Source of the DNA: Penelope pileata
Taxonomy: Eukaryota > Chordata > Aves > Galliformes > Cracidae
Direction: 5' to 3'
NCBI GenBank assembly: GCA_013396635.1
Contig: WBMW01004112.1
Location: 573,205 to 637,204, forward strand
Length of the DNA: 64,000 bases
Part shown: positions 24,331-36,875 of the stretch, piece by piece
Position numbering within the stretch: position 1 is the first letter of the stretch
Layout of the letters: every line of letters begins with the position of its first letter
Program-made: the position numbers and the translations under genes
Notes under the pieces: model-generated
Seen by the model: only the letters and a program-made list of their open reading frames with translations
What the model was told of the DNA's origin: nothing
The model's database searches: none

Positions 24331-25445
24331 GCCTTTAGTAATGCTATTAACACTGTACCTCACAGCATTCTTCTAAACCAGTTGTCCAACTATGAGATTA
24401 AAAGGTAAGTGGACTGGTTCAACACTGGGTGTTGAACTGGCTTAGTGATAGAGCTCCAAGGATTGTGGTGAATGGAGCTGTATCTAGCTAGCAGCTGGCC
24501 ACTGGTGTTGGTCCCAACAGCTCAATTATGGGATCATTTCTCTTCTACGTGTTATCAATGATCTGGATGCAGCAGTTGAAGGCATCCTTAACAACTTGCT
24601 GATGCTACTAAACTTGGAGATGCTATTGGCTGCCTTGAGAGATGAGAGGCTTTGCAGAGGGATCTAGACAAGTTGGAGGACTGGGCAATCAGCAACAGCA
24701 TGAAGTTCAAGAAACATACATGTCAGATAGTGCCCCTGGGGTGCAGTAATGCCAGACACAGGTATAGAACGAGACCTGATTGTCTGGAGAGCAGCTCAGC
24801 AGAAAGGGATCTGGGGGTGCTGGTCAACAGCATGAGTCAGCAGTGTGCTCTGGCAGACAAGAGGGCAAGCCACATTCTGGGATGCACTAAAAACAGCGTA
24901 GCCAACCAGCCAAAAGAGGTGATTTGCCCGCTGCATTTACCGTTGTTGCTGCCTCACCTTGAATATTGTGTGCAGTTCTGGGCTCTGTGATATAAAAATA
25001 GGATGTTGTGTTTCATTAATGTGTCTGGAGGTGAACCCCAAGGACTGGAGGGCATAAGGAGGGGCTGAGGGCACTTGGTTTGTCTCATTTGGAGGAGAGG
25101 AGGCCAAGAGGTGACTTCTTTGCTCTCTACAACTTTCTGAGGAGAAGAAGTAGAGAGGGAGGTGCAGATATCTTCTCCCTTGGAACCAATGACAGGATGC
25201 ATGGAAATGGCAAATAGCTGTGCCAGGAAAGGTTCAGACTGGACATGAAGAAAATTTCTTTATGCTGAGGATGATCAACCACTGGAACAGGTTTCCAAGT
25301 GAAGTGGTTGATGCCCAATGCCTGTTAAAGCTCACCCCACAAGGCATTTGGATAATGCCTTCATCATTATACTTCATCTTTTGGTTAGCACTGAAGTGTT
25401 TGTGACAATCTTTGAAGTTCCAAAAGAACTACTCTATTCTAGTCT
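24331..25445 (+). mobile_element. Old, decayed CR1 LINE copy (RT C-terminal part to 3' end)
   Basis: Translation shows CR1 ORF2 remnants in order: NAINTVPHSILLNQL (about 24335), QRDLDKLEDWAISNSMKF, SSSAERDLGVLVNS, CALADKRASHILGCTKNS, and PHLEYCVQFWAL, then a 3' region resembling 'gatgatcaaccactggaaca'. Multiple stops and frameshifts break the frame. It differs clearly from the two young copies, so it is an older subfamily. No clear octamer tail remains. Confidence 0.85.
24652..24990 (+). pseudogene. CR1 ORF2 remnant (reverse transcriptase C-terminal region)
   Basis: Longest surviving open stretch (112 codons) of the decayed CR1 copy. It starts at MQRDLDKLEDWAI and ends at the stop after EYCVQFWAL. 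The catalytic F/YxDD box lies upstream in the damaged part. Confidence 0.8.
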
Positions 25446-25974
25446 AATCTATCCTTAGATTCTTGGAAATTACTCAGAGTGACAATCTGCAGCATTCAGA
25501 GAGCTATGCAGATGCCTATCTGCTTCTACTGACATAGAGCACATCTACCATCAAAAGGGATTTAACTTCCATTACGGCTTTTACCTATACGTGCATTAAA
25601 GATTTATTCCATTAGGTGATGGGCTTTTCAAAAGATAAAAATGACTGTACTGATGCAGTCTAGGAAGGACCTGGTGTTCAGTTTGAGCCAGTTACTTTGT
25701 CTGCAACACTGAAATGGCAGCGTCCATCTGCTATTGTCTGTGGAAAATTCTGTCTCTGACCCAGGTCTGTTTTTCCTGGGATTGATCAGCAAATCCCTGT
25801 TCCTTCCTCTTCTTACACGTGCAGTTGCCTCATAAACCTTATGCTGCCACTGTAAACTGTGGAGACAAAAAAAAAAAAAAAATAGGAATTCAATAAGCAA
25901 ACTAAGGAGATCATGGTGTATTTCTTGTGCTATGGACTGGCTGTGACGTACTAGCCCTGGACAGGTTACTAAAC

Positions 25975-26010
25975 TTTAAAGACCTTATTTCCTTTAAAGA
26001 CCTTATTTCC
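25975..26010. repeat. 18-bp tandem duplication
   Basis: Two adjacent copies of tttaaagaccttatttcc, ending four bases before a 20-bp palindrome. Confidence 0.9.
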
Positions 26011-26014
26011 ATAT

Positions 26015-26034
26015 TTCCAATATGCATATTGGAA
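26015..26034. repeat. 20-bp perfect palindrome
   Basis: ttccaatatgcatattggaa equals its own reverse complement; it is centred on ATGCAT. Confidence 0.92.
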
Positions 26035-26612
26035 TAACTGTGGATCTGGTATAGAGAGGAAGAAGAGAACGGATCCATTTGTGAACACTCTCCCCATATT
26101 ATGTTATGGGTGAAATAGATAAGGATTTAGTATTCACAAAGAAAAGGGAGCTGAGATAATGGAGCTGCCTTTGTGTGAAGAGCTGAATTAATCTGACGAT
26201 CTGTGGTGATGAAGTCAAAGCCCTTTTCTTTTGTTTTGTTTTTGGTAACCGTTTCTGAAATGATGTCCTAGCTCTTTTCTGTAAAAATTTCTGTTTGAAA
26301 GTGGAAAAGTGTTCTGGAAAGCTTGGACTCCTTAAAGATAGTTTCCATTACAAACAAGAAGGAGAGTGCTTAACCAAGGCAAGAACAGCAATACTGAATG
26401 TACTCAGAGAACATCTATCTGCCAGCCTAGATGAGGTTGTCCAAGGTGTGCATGCGTGCAAGCTGCTGAACATTGGCTGTTTTATGTGATGTTTGGTTAT
26501 CTGAATTTCAGCCAGTGGGGGTTTGTTCCTAAACCTTGATAGTTTTCTTCCTCAAATAGAGAAGCTGAAGATTAAAAGTATTAGTTGAATGTTTTATAAC
26601 ATCTTTTCATTT

Positions 26613-26672
26613 TTAGAATGGATTACAATAGTCCAGGTGGAAAGGACCATTGAAGATCATCTGACTGCATTT
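26613..26672 (-). mobile_element. Possible CR1 LINE tail scrap
   Basis: Sequence like 'agaatggattacaatagtcc' followed by 'ggaaaggaccattgaagatc' resembles the reverse CR1 tail block (agaatggcttgggttggaag, then ggaccttaaagatcat). Short and diverged. Confidence 0.4.
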
Positions 26673-28450
26673 TTTTGCTCAAGAATAATCAGGCGCTTGT
26701 TAAGCATCTGATATTTTTCCATGTTAATTTATTTAAGCAGCCTTCAGAACTTGGTGCTACAAGCCAAACATTATCACACAAAAGAACGAATAAATACAAT
26801 TTTTGAGTTTCATTTCAAGCAAATCAAAGCAATTGAGATAAACGCTACACAGTAAAGTAGGAAGAAAAGAGCGTATGTTAACTCTCCTCTCTCAGGTGGT
26901 AACTGTTCTCAGACATGGTGATTTCCTGAATCTGGTTAGTTCCTGAGCTGGTAATCAGCTGTAGGCCTCTCCTTCAAATGCTGGAGGGTGCACATGTTTT
27001 TACGTGATATTTTACTTTGGCGAGTAGTCCCACGGATCTGTTTATCTACTGGGTATCTTTTGAATTCCTAGCACCTCATAATCATGTTTGTAACTCTCTA
27101 GAAAAGTTTGATTAATCCTTATTCCTGGCTGTGCAATAAGCATATAAACAGCTCAGTATTTGCACATCTTTGCAAAGAAGAAATAGCATACTATTCACCA
27201 TTCACGTGTTCAGAATTGTCATACACCACAACTGATTTTCTTTGAACATAACATTGCTTCTAATGGTATTGTTTACTCCTACCCTGCTTTTTTTTCGTTC
27301 TTATGCTTTCTCTCCTGCTGTGCCACATGGCTTTCTTGGGTTAGCTTATTGTCAGACTCTTGTCCTTCCTTTCTATTCTTGTGCCTCTGAGTGGCTCTCA
27401 AGTGCCAGTGACTTGTTCTGTCTGACATCCTCCTCATCAGATTTGCCATAGAGTTCTTGTCAAATTGTGAGTCATGCAAAATAAATGGTGATGCATTCAT
27501 GTAGATATTCTACTAATTCTGATTTCTCTTAGAAATTTTCTGTTAGAAGCACACTGTGAAATAGAACAACTTTTCTAGATTCTGTCTTCTAGAATAACAG
27601 ACAGGTAATTAAATTTATGCCAGTACTTAAAAAATATCATCCTAAATGTATGAAGGCAGTAAATGGAATAAATCTATTGCAAGTGGATGGTTGCATGCAG
27701 AAAAATCAAATACCATGAGAACAAATTCCAGGTGCTGAGGTTTCCTTTGCTTTCTTTTCACCTCCTGATAATGTATGTATTATTTCTTTACTCAGTCCTG
27801 CTTAACACTTAGGAACAGGTGCATGGCCCTCAGGTAAGGAGCCATGCCCAGCTAGGAGCCTCGCGCTGTAGCCCGTTATCAGATGTTGAGTATACATCCA
27901 GAAGACCAAGTAAAACGCTGACTCTTTTCAACAGCATTTGCTGAGATTCCCCTACAGAAGGAAGTAGCTGTACCACATAGCTGAACTGAGAAAACATCCT
28001 GTACTGGTCCAAATTAGAGTCTTTTTGCTAAATTGACCAGGATTGGAAGTAACACACTCATGTAACACTGTAGAAATTTTGGTTTTTTGCGATATCCTTA
28101 GGGAAGTTTAAGGAGACTGTTGCAATGTTGATGATCCATCATATATTACCAAACTGTGTTGTAAATCAGCTCAGCTACTGAAACATCTGTGATTACAAGG
28201 ACATAATGATAGCTTTGAGGCACAACTTTCATCTTCTTTAATGAGTTGCAGCTCCTGTGTTGCACCTTTAAGAAACATCTTCAGTTAATCTTATCAAGAG
28301 TATTAAATCCATGGATACTTGTAAGCAAGAAAGAATGATGACAGCTATCCTTTACTGGAAAATGAATGGAGCTTTTTGGAAATAAAGTTTTGGAATCCTT
28401 TAACTTCAACATTATACTTGAAGACTGCAAATAGATGGGTTAGCTTATGG

Positions 28451-28504
28451 CTGACTTTCTCTTGTGAATAAGGGAGGCTGACTTTCTCTTGTGAATAAGG
28501 GATG
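28451..28504. repeat. 27-bp tandem duplication
   Basis: A unit starting ctgactttctcttgtgaata occurs at 28451 and again at 28478, essentially identical. Confidence 0.92.
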
Positions 28505-28890
28505 TACAAAGGCTAATCACTTCAGTTAATGATTGGTAGAAGTGAACAAAACCTTTTTTTGTTCTGAATTATTACAGAGTGATTAAGCCACAGATGTATC
28601 TTGGTGTGAACTTGATCTAGCTCTGCTGAGATGAGCTGAAAATGACTCTTGTGTTAACAGTTCTATGGCACTGAAATAAATATTTTTTATTATCAGAAAC
28701 AAAGCTTTATATTCACACAGAAAAAAATAAATAGTTCCAAGGATCTAGCCCATTTTAATACATTCTTCACAAATACTGCTGCTATTAGCCAAAAAGATAC
28801 AGACAAGTAATATTTCCTTTGAGTGATAATGTATGTATTCTCACATAGAAGTTTTGAGCATCCTAAGAGATGGGAAAACATAGCAACATG

Positions 28891-28917
28891 TGATAGATGA
28901 TAGATGATAGATGACAG
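28891..28917. repeat. (GATAGAT)n short tandem repeat
   Basis: About three and a half units of a 7-bp GATAGAT repeat. Confidence 0.85.
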
Positions 28918-28947
28918 TGAAATGAGTACTACCATGACTACCATGAC

Positions 28948-28968
28948 TATGATTCTATGATTCTATGA
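28948..28968 (+). mobile_element. Isolated CR1-like octamer tail
   Basis: Two direct copies of the CR1 terminal octamer (gattctat) with no CR1 body recognisable upstream. It could be an extremely 5'-truncated insertion or chance. Confidence 0.35.
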
Positions 28969-30656
28969 CAGCACTGTATGAATGTATGGCGTGTTCTTGA
29001 ATATGCTCTTACATGAAATGTGAATTTCTGTCATTAGGAAAGTATTTTGGAAATGCAAAAGTTGTTTATCTATAGTGTCTAACTTTCATAGATATCAGAA
29101 TGTATAACTGAGGTAGCACCAACTGTTTTATTTTGCCCATAAAGCCACAGACCTGACTGGCACGTCATACTTGGAAAATATCTCTATGTACACTATCAGT
29201 CAAATCTCCATTCATGTCCAGGGATGGCTGTCAAGGTTAGAACAGTATACAGTGTCACTCCTATAAGATATGTTAAAACATTGTAGTGGTTGTTTATGTC
29301 CAAGTCCAGGGTGCTGCTGTACTAATATCAGTGTGAATATATACAACTGGTTACCTCAGCAAAAAGTCAAAATTAATTTTAATTTCCCAGGATCCTTATA
29401 CAAGACTAATCAAATTTTTATTAATCCTTTTCAGTCACGAAGAAAGCCTGAGAGAATTAATCCCTGACAACAAGCATCCACTCACATCCATGGAATCTGG
29501 AGAATTTCTGAATGGAAGAAATATTAAGAACAGACATACTTCTGTTTGCTTTCCTCAGGCCAACAGGGAAACAAAACATTTTAAGCAAGTTGTGAAAGAT
29601 AGTTTCAAATTGCTGATCTACAGGGAAAATCCAGAAGCTGGGTACTTGCTGTAGGTCGGCATCAGGGGAATATAACAATCCAAGCAGATTTCCTTAAACA
29701 CTGTTGCATAGGGTATAGATGGGTAAATAACATTATTCTGAAGTGCACTACTTACAAAAAATAATAGATTATAGTGACATAATGTACTTCTCCTGTATGG
29801 TAATGACTGTAATAACAAGCTGTGTTCTACATACAATTTTTATTTTTTAAAGAGTATATTTTAAAGGTGGGAAGAGAATATCGGAAGGTTGTTTTAAAAT
29901 TACATGCATATTGGAAAGCAACTTTCCAATTGCTTGGTTAACTCTGTATATTTGTTGAATGAGCGCATTGAACAAATACTTGGTAGCAAAGAACACAACA
30001 ATGAGGAAATAAAACTACTTTAAGATAGAGAGAGAAAGCATGATGTTTTCACCTGTGTTATAAGAACAAGAAAGGAAGTAATAGCTGAAAGCAATCAGTT
30101 TCAGTGACCCTACAAAGCTGAAGCTATTGTGAGGACACTTGTCTGCTGGCATAAAGCAAGTGGTGTTAGATGTTTGTATTCATCAGCTTCTGAGACACTT
30201 TCCAGGAATAAAAGAAATGTGTTTTAAGTGACAGTAATAGTCTGTCTTGAGTGCTTTATTTTCTTGTATTCATCCAGATCCTCCTGGCAAACATCCATTC
30301 ACTACACATATCCCCAGAAATTGCCTAGCAGTGAAAATATGTGCTTGCTTTGTGGTTTCAATGTAAAACTATTTAAATCTCCCTGTCTTGGATACACTAT
30401 TCACTAAACATGTAGTTTAATACTTGCTTGTTGCTGGAATACAGCAAATATGCTTTAATTGACTTTTTACAATGATGGAATTGATGTATCTTCATTCTAG
30501 TTTACTAGGGAAAATATATTTTTAATTACTAGAGAACCTGAACCTTTGCGTTATCTGCAAAAAGCACAGAAGCATTTTGCTCTTCACAATCAGTCATTTT
30601 CAAAATCCACCTGCTACTTTTAATTGTGATGAGTAACACACATGGATCCTATTTAA

Positions 30657-32121
30657 GATCATAGAATCATAGAATGATTCAGGTTGGAAGGGACCTTAGA
30701 GATCATCTTGTTCCAACCCCCCTGCCATGGGCAAGGACACCTCCCACTAGACCAGGCTGCCCAAAGCCCCATCCAGCCTGGCTTTGAATACTTCCAGGGA
30801 GGGGACATCCACAACTTCTCTGGGCAACCTCTTCCAGTGTCTCACCACTCTCACAGTGAAGAATTTCCTCCTTATATCTGGTCTAAATCTACCCTCTTCC
30901 AGTTTATAACCATCATCCCTTCTCCCGTCATTATCTATCCTTGTAAAAAGTCCTTCCCAGCTTTCCTGTAGGCCCCTTCAGGTACTGGAAGGATGCTATC
31001 AGGTCCCCCCACAGCCTTCTCTTCTCCAGGCTGAAGAGTCCCAACTCTCTCAGCCTGTCCTCGTAGGGGAGGTGCTCCAGCCCTCTGATCATCCTCGTGG
31101 CCCTCCTCTGGACCCGCTCCAACAGCTCCACATCCTTCTTGTGTTGGGGGCCCCAGAACTGGACACAATACTCCAGGTGAGGTCTCACGAGAGCAGAGTA
31201 GAGGGGCAGAATCACCTCCCTCGACCTGCTGGCCACGCTTCTCTTGATGCAGCCCAGGATGCGGTTGGCCTTCTGGGCTGCAAGCGCACACTGCCGGCTC
31301 ATGTTGAGTTTCTCGTCAACACACACCCCCAAGTCCCTCTCCTCAGGGCTACTCTCAAGCCATTCTCCGCCCAGCCTGTATGTGTACTTGGGATTGCTCC
31401 GACCCAGGTGCAGGACCTTGCACTTGGCTTTGTTGAACTTCATGAGGTTGGCATGGGCCCACCTCTCAAGCCTGTCCAGGTCCCTCTGGATGGCATCCCT
31501 TCCCTCTGGTGTGTCGACTGCACCACACAGCTTGGCATCATCTGCAAACTTGCTGAGGGTGCATTCGATCCCACTGTCCATGTCACCGACAAAGATGTTA
31601 AACAGCACTGGTCCCAGTACCGATCCCTGAGGAACACCACTCGTCACTGGTCTCCATTCAGACACTGAGCCATTGACCGCCACTCTCTGAGTGCGGCCAT
31701 CCAGCCAGTTCTTTATCCAGCGAGTGGTTCGTCCATCAAACCCGTATTTATCCAATTTATCAACCAGGATGCCATGCGGGACAGTGTCAAACGCCTTGCA
31801 CAAGTCCAGGTAGATGATATTGGTTGCTCTCCCTTTATCCACTGATGCTGTAACTCCATCATAGAAGGCCACCAGGCTTGTCAGGCACAATTTGCCCTTG
31901 GTGAAGCCATGTTGGTTACCACCAATCACCTCATCTCAATTTTCCATGTGCCTTAGTAGAGCCTTCAGGAGGATCTGCTCCATGATCTTGCCAGGCACAA
32001 AGGTGAGACTGACCGGCCTGTAGTTTCCTGGATTTTCTTTTTTCCCCTTCTTGAAAATGGGGGTTATGTTCCCCCTTTTCCAGTCAGTGGGAACTTCACC
32101 AGACTGCCATGACCTTTGATG
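30657..32121 (-). mobile_element. Young CR1 LINE copy A (5'-truncated, ~1.46 kb)
   Basis: Minus-oriented CR1. The octamer tail is at 30659-30676, the 3' UTR at about 30677-30960, and ORF2 reverse-transcriptase sequence reaches back to about 32121 (GNYRPVSLTFVPGKIMEQIL region). Frame is broken by an in-frame TGA at 31936-31938 and a one-base deletion near 30973 relative to copy B. Nearly identical over the shared part to the copy at 43.8 kb, but in opposite orientation. Confidence 0.95.
30931..31929 (-). pseudogene. CR1 ORF2 fragment, reverse transcriptase (copy A)
   Basis: 332 open codons. RT motifs in order: NQHGFTKGK, LDLCKAFDTVPH (first catalytic Asp), SGVPQGSVLGPVLFNIFV (motif B, intact), FADD box at residues 128-131 (31537-31548), then the thumb and C-terminal CR1 region. 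Preceded by a TGA; the last ~15 residues are out of frame compared with copy B. The endonuclease domain and ORF1 are absent, so it cannot be autonomous. Confidence 0.9.
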
Positions 32122-34899
32122 AGGAGTATTGATTGAGATGAGAAGTATTTATTGTTTCTAGGATAAAGGAGCTGATCAGAGGCCACTGAAGCAACAAGAG
32201 CAAGATCTGGCTCTCATTTCAATGGGTTTGGTTTTTGCTTTGGCAGATGACCGGGCTATTTGAATTCACACATTGCTTGGTAGCAGAATGAATGAGGGAC
32301 ATTTTCAGTCCTATTTGTCTTTAATTAAGCTATGTGTGTTCTTTAATGCTAATTACCTTATAAAAATAATGTAATATCCATGATCTAGACATATTTAAGT
32401 GTATTAAAGCTTCTGGAGGTTGCTGTGCATGTTCAGGTGCTGTAACAATGGGGCATGGCATGATGTTGCTCGCTATAAAAAGCTGTGGCAGACTATCATG
32501 AAAGAAAGTGTTACTTAAAGAATTTTGCCTTTAATTTCAAAATTTTCTTAAGAAATAAATGTTTTTCTTGTATGTTTTAATGACAACTAAGGCAATTTTT
32601 AAAAATATCCGCATGCTTCAATTTCTCTAAATAATAGAATGTTTGTTCTCTGCCTTCAGGAGCATTTGGAGCTGACAGGGAATAAAGCCATGTAAATCTG
32701 AAGCTAAATAAATGTAAATGATATCAAAAAGGACGTTAACACAGCTGTGCAGCCACAGTCATGGTCTGCTACTGTTTTAAACCTTCCTGTATGGTTACAA
32801 GGTAATGTCATGGAACTTGATTGTTAGACGATTAGGATTCAACAGCAAGATGGAAGAGAAGATACTGCACTAACTAATTTAAAGTTCTATAGTTTTTTCT
32901 TGTCCGGAAATTTCAAAAATGCATTTGGAGTGTGTTGGGTAGCCATGGATATACAAAGTAATTGGTCTTTTCTTTGCAGTGCAATACTATCAATGTGTTC
33001 TATCTGTTGGAAAATAGCAGTTCTAGGAGGCTCAAACAATTTGGTTCTAAGGTGAACCATACAGCAGATGTCAAATCCAATTAATGTTACAGGTTAAAAT
33101 GATGTGTGTGGTCCGTGTCTCAGTGGATGTTTGGCTGGCTGCAGCATCACAGAAGTATCAAAAAGTTTTGCTTAGTTGACAGACTGCTGATGAGTAAAAT
33201 AAGTAAGACACTGGGGATCAAAATACAAAGAAATAGCTGTGGTGGCTTGCATAGCCCATGGCTGCAAAATAGACACGAACCAATGTTATCTATATCTCAT
33301 GGTCAAAATAAATATCAAAATTCTTTTGTCTTTCTCTCTCTCTCTCTCTCTATTTTTTTTCTTTTTCTGTAGAATTCTGTCTCTGCACATTTTAAAAGGA
33401 AGTTAATTGTGTTCTCTGAGATTGACTTCTTTTATTTCATTCTTAGCATGAACTAATTGCTTAAATACAAAATTAAATACCACTGGCAAACATGGCCTCA
33501 ATTCTCAAATGCTTTTTGCAGTTCTGTCTGATAAATAATGGGAAATTGCACACGCTGTGAATGATCATGATAGTCTTTGCTTTCTCTGTAACAACAAAAC
33601 TTGACATATATTAGCTATCCTAACCAGTATACCGGCATTAACTTAAATTGTGCTAAATAACATAAGCCAAAACGGCTCCTGTAAGACTATTTTGTTTTTC
33701 TGAATATACTGTGAGACGTTTCTAAAGAGTGAAACAATTTACCTTTGTTCTGAAAAGAACAAATTAGTTGTACACAGAATATGCCAGATACATTAGATCA
33801 TTTTACACCACAACAATGCTAGCTGCAGTAGCTACTAGGCATGCAATCTAACAGGAGAATTTTAGAAATACACCAGCAGCTATCAATTTTAATTTCCATT
33901 TGCGCATTTATCGAGTAACCATTTTTTCCAGTAATAGGTAATTAGCTAAACAAACAGTAACGGATCAAATAATTTGGTAACAAAAGACCTCTTATTCTCT
34001 TAACCTCCTATGGCACATCTCTCAGATATTCGTTCAGCTTTTGCCTTCAGCCTTTCTCAGATTCAAGATCTGAGTCTATTTTTCTAAGTGAATTTAAGCC
34101 TTCTGAGCATAGCTTTGTCTCAGTTACCTTTGGTAGATTCCACAGACTTCTGTTAGTGGTGTGTCAGCTACGGGCAGAAAACAACTCCACACACATATAG
34201 AATGAAGAAGAGATCTTTGTGAGAAAAATATATAGCATATGCTTTCTATATTCATTGGTGGAGGTTACCTAAATGCAATGTATGGTACAACGGAACAGTG
34301 CACTTTAGGTAGATCTGAGTAATCCCAGGAAAGACTATTTCATTTTTTTGGCACTGGTCTGATGGTGTTAAAAATATTTTAATTAGGTGACTTTCATGGC
34401 ACAGACATCTGCCTACCTCAGAAGTGCTTTTCCATCATCTCAGCTTTACGGTAGTACAAAACTTACAAAAATATGATCTTCCCTTGACCTTACGTTCTTG
34501 CTTTTGTATGTTTGTTAGTGTTTGAATGACGTAAATATGTCAGCGAACAGAGCTTTAACAATTCAAATGTCTTGTTCTGACAAAAAGATGATCTCTGTTT
34601 CTATGCCATTGCCCATGCAAAACAACAATGCAAAACTTTGAAATGCATACAGTCATGAAAAGAGCAATAAAGTGTACCAGTTTTCTAGCCAGAATGATGT
34701 CTTTGGAGTTGAAGATACTTATGGTATGGATAATATAAACTGAAAATTTAACAACTTGCAGAGTATGTAATTTTCTTTCTAAAGCAAAACACTTATCTGC
34801 ATAAGTAGTTGAGTCAAAGCCAAGCCCAACCTCCAGAGGTCAGAATAGGCAAGAGTCTAAGGAAAATCTGTCTGTGTGGATCTTGCGAGTTAGGAAATA
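32122..34899. other. Intergenic stretch, nothing recognised
   Basis: AT-rich. A (TC)n microsatellite lies at 33333-33351. No exon or transposon is recognised. Confidence 0.65.
33333..33351. repeat. (TC)n microsatellite
   Basis: About nine uninterrupted TC dinucleotides. Confidence 0.85.
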
Positions 34900-35465
34900 A
34901 AAGGGTGCTCTGAAAGTAATGCCTCCTATTTTATCATATTGGCCCGTGATGTCAGAGGCAGATGTTGATGGGATGGCAGCAGAGGTTGAACCTTCCCACC
35001 AATATCCCGTTCCATGTTGTTGCTGTGTGACAGATGGCAGCAGAGGGGCACTCTGACACAATGGCGTCTGACATGGGAGTGTGGATGGAGCAAAGGGGTG
35101 GAATTGAATTCCTACATGAGGAAAAAAATGGCACCCACTGACATTTGTGGATGCTTGCTGAACGTTGATGGAGACCCAACAGTGGCTGTGAGCACAGTGA
35201 GGGGTGGTGGGGCATTTCAGCAGTGGCAACAGCAACATGAAAGACAAGCTCACATTCTGAATGTCCATGAATAGCTGTCACAGAATGAAATGGAGAGCAT
35301 CTCAATCAATTCATCCACACAAATTGCCTAATGGTGGTGACTATGTAGAAAAAGAGTGTTTTGTACCTGAGAACTGGCTCTATCAAATGGTATTATTCTG
35401 CTCTCTGTATCTGTTGTAGTTTCCATGGAAATAAATAGGAGGTATTACCTTTGGAGCAGCCCACG
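34900..35465. mobile_element. Mariner-type non-autonomous DNA transposon, copy 1
   Basis: Terminal inverted repeats: left 'gggtgctctgaaagtaatgc' then ctcctattt, right 'aaataggaggtattaccttt' then ggagcagccc. TA dinucleotides flank both ends (34898-34899 and 35466-35467). At 566 bp it is too short for a full mariner. On the plus strand at about 35160-35200 it encodes LNVDGDPTVAVSTVRGG, reminiscent of the N-terminal helix-turn-helix region of chicken mariner (Galluhop/Mariner1_GG) transposase, so it is an internally deleted derivative. Confidence 0.85.
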
Positions 35466-36838
35466 TAGAAGGAATTACTTAATTTTTCTGTCTCCTTGGC
35501 TAGTGGGTTTGTTAATGAAGGTTGCTCTACATCTACCCCTTTCAGCTGCATCATGTCGCTTATAGTGACGCCCTTCTCTATGGCCTAGTGCTTCTGTGGT
35601 ATATTTGACAAACTTTCTGCATATTCATCAATTAATACATCATGTCTTTCCCTCACCAGCCAAGATATCAGTTCTCAAGATGTTTTTACCTTGTTCACCC
35701 ATTTTGATCTCTTAATATTTGATTTCCTGTATTTGTAATAGAATTGACTTCATGATTTCAATAACAGCTGTAGTAACTATGTTGAGAGTAGATAAACCTG
35801 CTTTCTTTGTTGTGTGTTGCCTTCATATGTGAGGACAAACACTTCACAGGCTGGCTTGGTTCTTTCAGTTTAAATTTCCACAAAGCTTGCTGACAAGGTT
35901 CAGGGTTGGGAAAGTTACAAGAGAATGAAGAAGGGCTTAGGAAAGCAGAACACTGGTCATGGAGAATACATCTAATGGAAAAACGAGCTGTTGATGTAGC
36001 AGTCTCTAGTATGCACTCTTTGCTAGCTATCCAAAACAAAGTTCTGTTCCTGAAAATACAAATGTCAGTGTAGTTGAAATCAAAGGAACATACTAGAAAG
36101 TAATGTATTTAATAGCACTTTTCTGCCTCTGGCATGACAAACCATAGTGCGCCCAGTCCAAAGAATTCAAAAGAAACACATGCTTGGGATTAAAATGACA
36201 AACAATTACATGTTTTTCCAGTACTTGGCAGCAATACAACTGGTATTGTATATTGTTCTACATTTGCAAAATTGGCTGTTTGGGACTTTTAAAAGCACCC
36301 AGTGTTGGCTTATCTCTATTGCTTTTGAAGTTAGGGTAACTTTTATTGGGTAATTCTGAAAATTCAATCCTACCACCTTCGTTTAAGCTTGACCATTAGT
36401 ATAGTAGTAATACAGTGGTCTTTTTGTAATTCAATGTGAAGCAGATGGCTGGCTCTTAAAGGAGGCTAACGTTAAAAATCCAGCCCTACATCTTAATAAT
36501 TCATTCCTACTCTGAGATACCAAATGTATTAACACAACATATTTTCAGACAACATTTTAAAGTGGGGCTAATGTGAAGCGGCAAACAGGTACAGTTTCTT
36601 TTCGTTTTCATCCAGGACTAAAGTTGGAGAGAGTGTTGCTGGTAGGGATGTAGTGACTGGAAAGAGCAGAACAGCAACACCAACACTGCGTGTTCCAAGT
36701 GCCATATGTTAGGTGTTATTTAAGCTATACAGAGTGCCAGACAGGGGAAAGTCAGGCAACAGCTGTACGAGGTCTTTAGGACCTCACCAGTAAGGAAAGG
36801 TGCCCTAACAAAACAAACACCAAAAAATTCCAGTTAAA

Positions 36839-36875
36839 ATAATCACAGAATCACAGGAGTTAGATCATCTTTTCC
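36839..36875 (-). mobile_element. Possible CR1 LINE tail scrap
   Basis: 'aatcacagaatcacaggagt' followed by 'tagatcatctt' looks like the start of a reverse-oriented CR1 tail. Sequence to its right is too diverged to assign. Confidence 0.45.

Larger units (their letters stand above)
25446..30656. other. Intergenic stretch with small tandem duplications
   Basis: No gene recognised. Small structures inside are an 18-bp tandem duplication and palindrome near 26.0 kb, a CR1-like scrap at 26.6 kb, a 27-bp tandem duplication at 28.45 kb, and an isolated octamer pair at 28.95 kb. Confidence 0.65.

Noticed and set aside
24331..25445. Possible endogenous retrovirus polymerase
   Set aside because: The ERDLGVLV, ILGC and PHLEYCVQFW blocks are typical of CR1 LINE ORF2; no LTRs or protease/integrase motifs were seen.
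31072..31668. 198-codon plus-strand frame inside CR1 copy A (and its mirror at 44100-44537)
   Set aside because: It is the antisense shadow of the CR1 reverse transcriptase; both copies show it because they share the repeat.
34840..35305. Minus-strand frames of 117 and 142 codons at 34.8-35.3 kb
   Set aside because: They lie in the mariner derivative; similar frames appear in the inverted copy at 60.7-61.0 kb, so they reflect the repeat, not a host gene.
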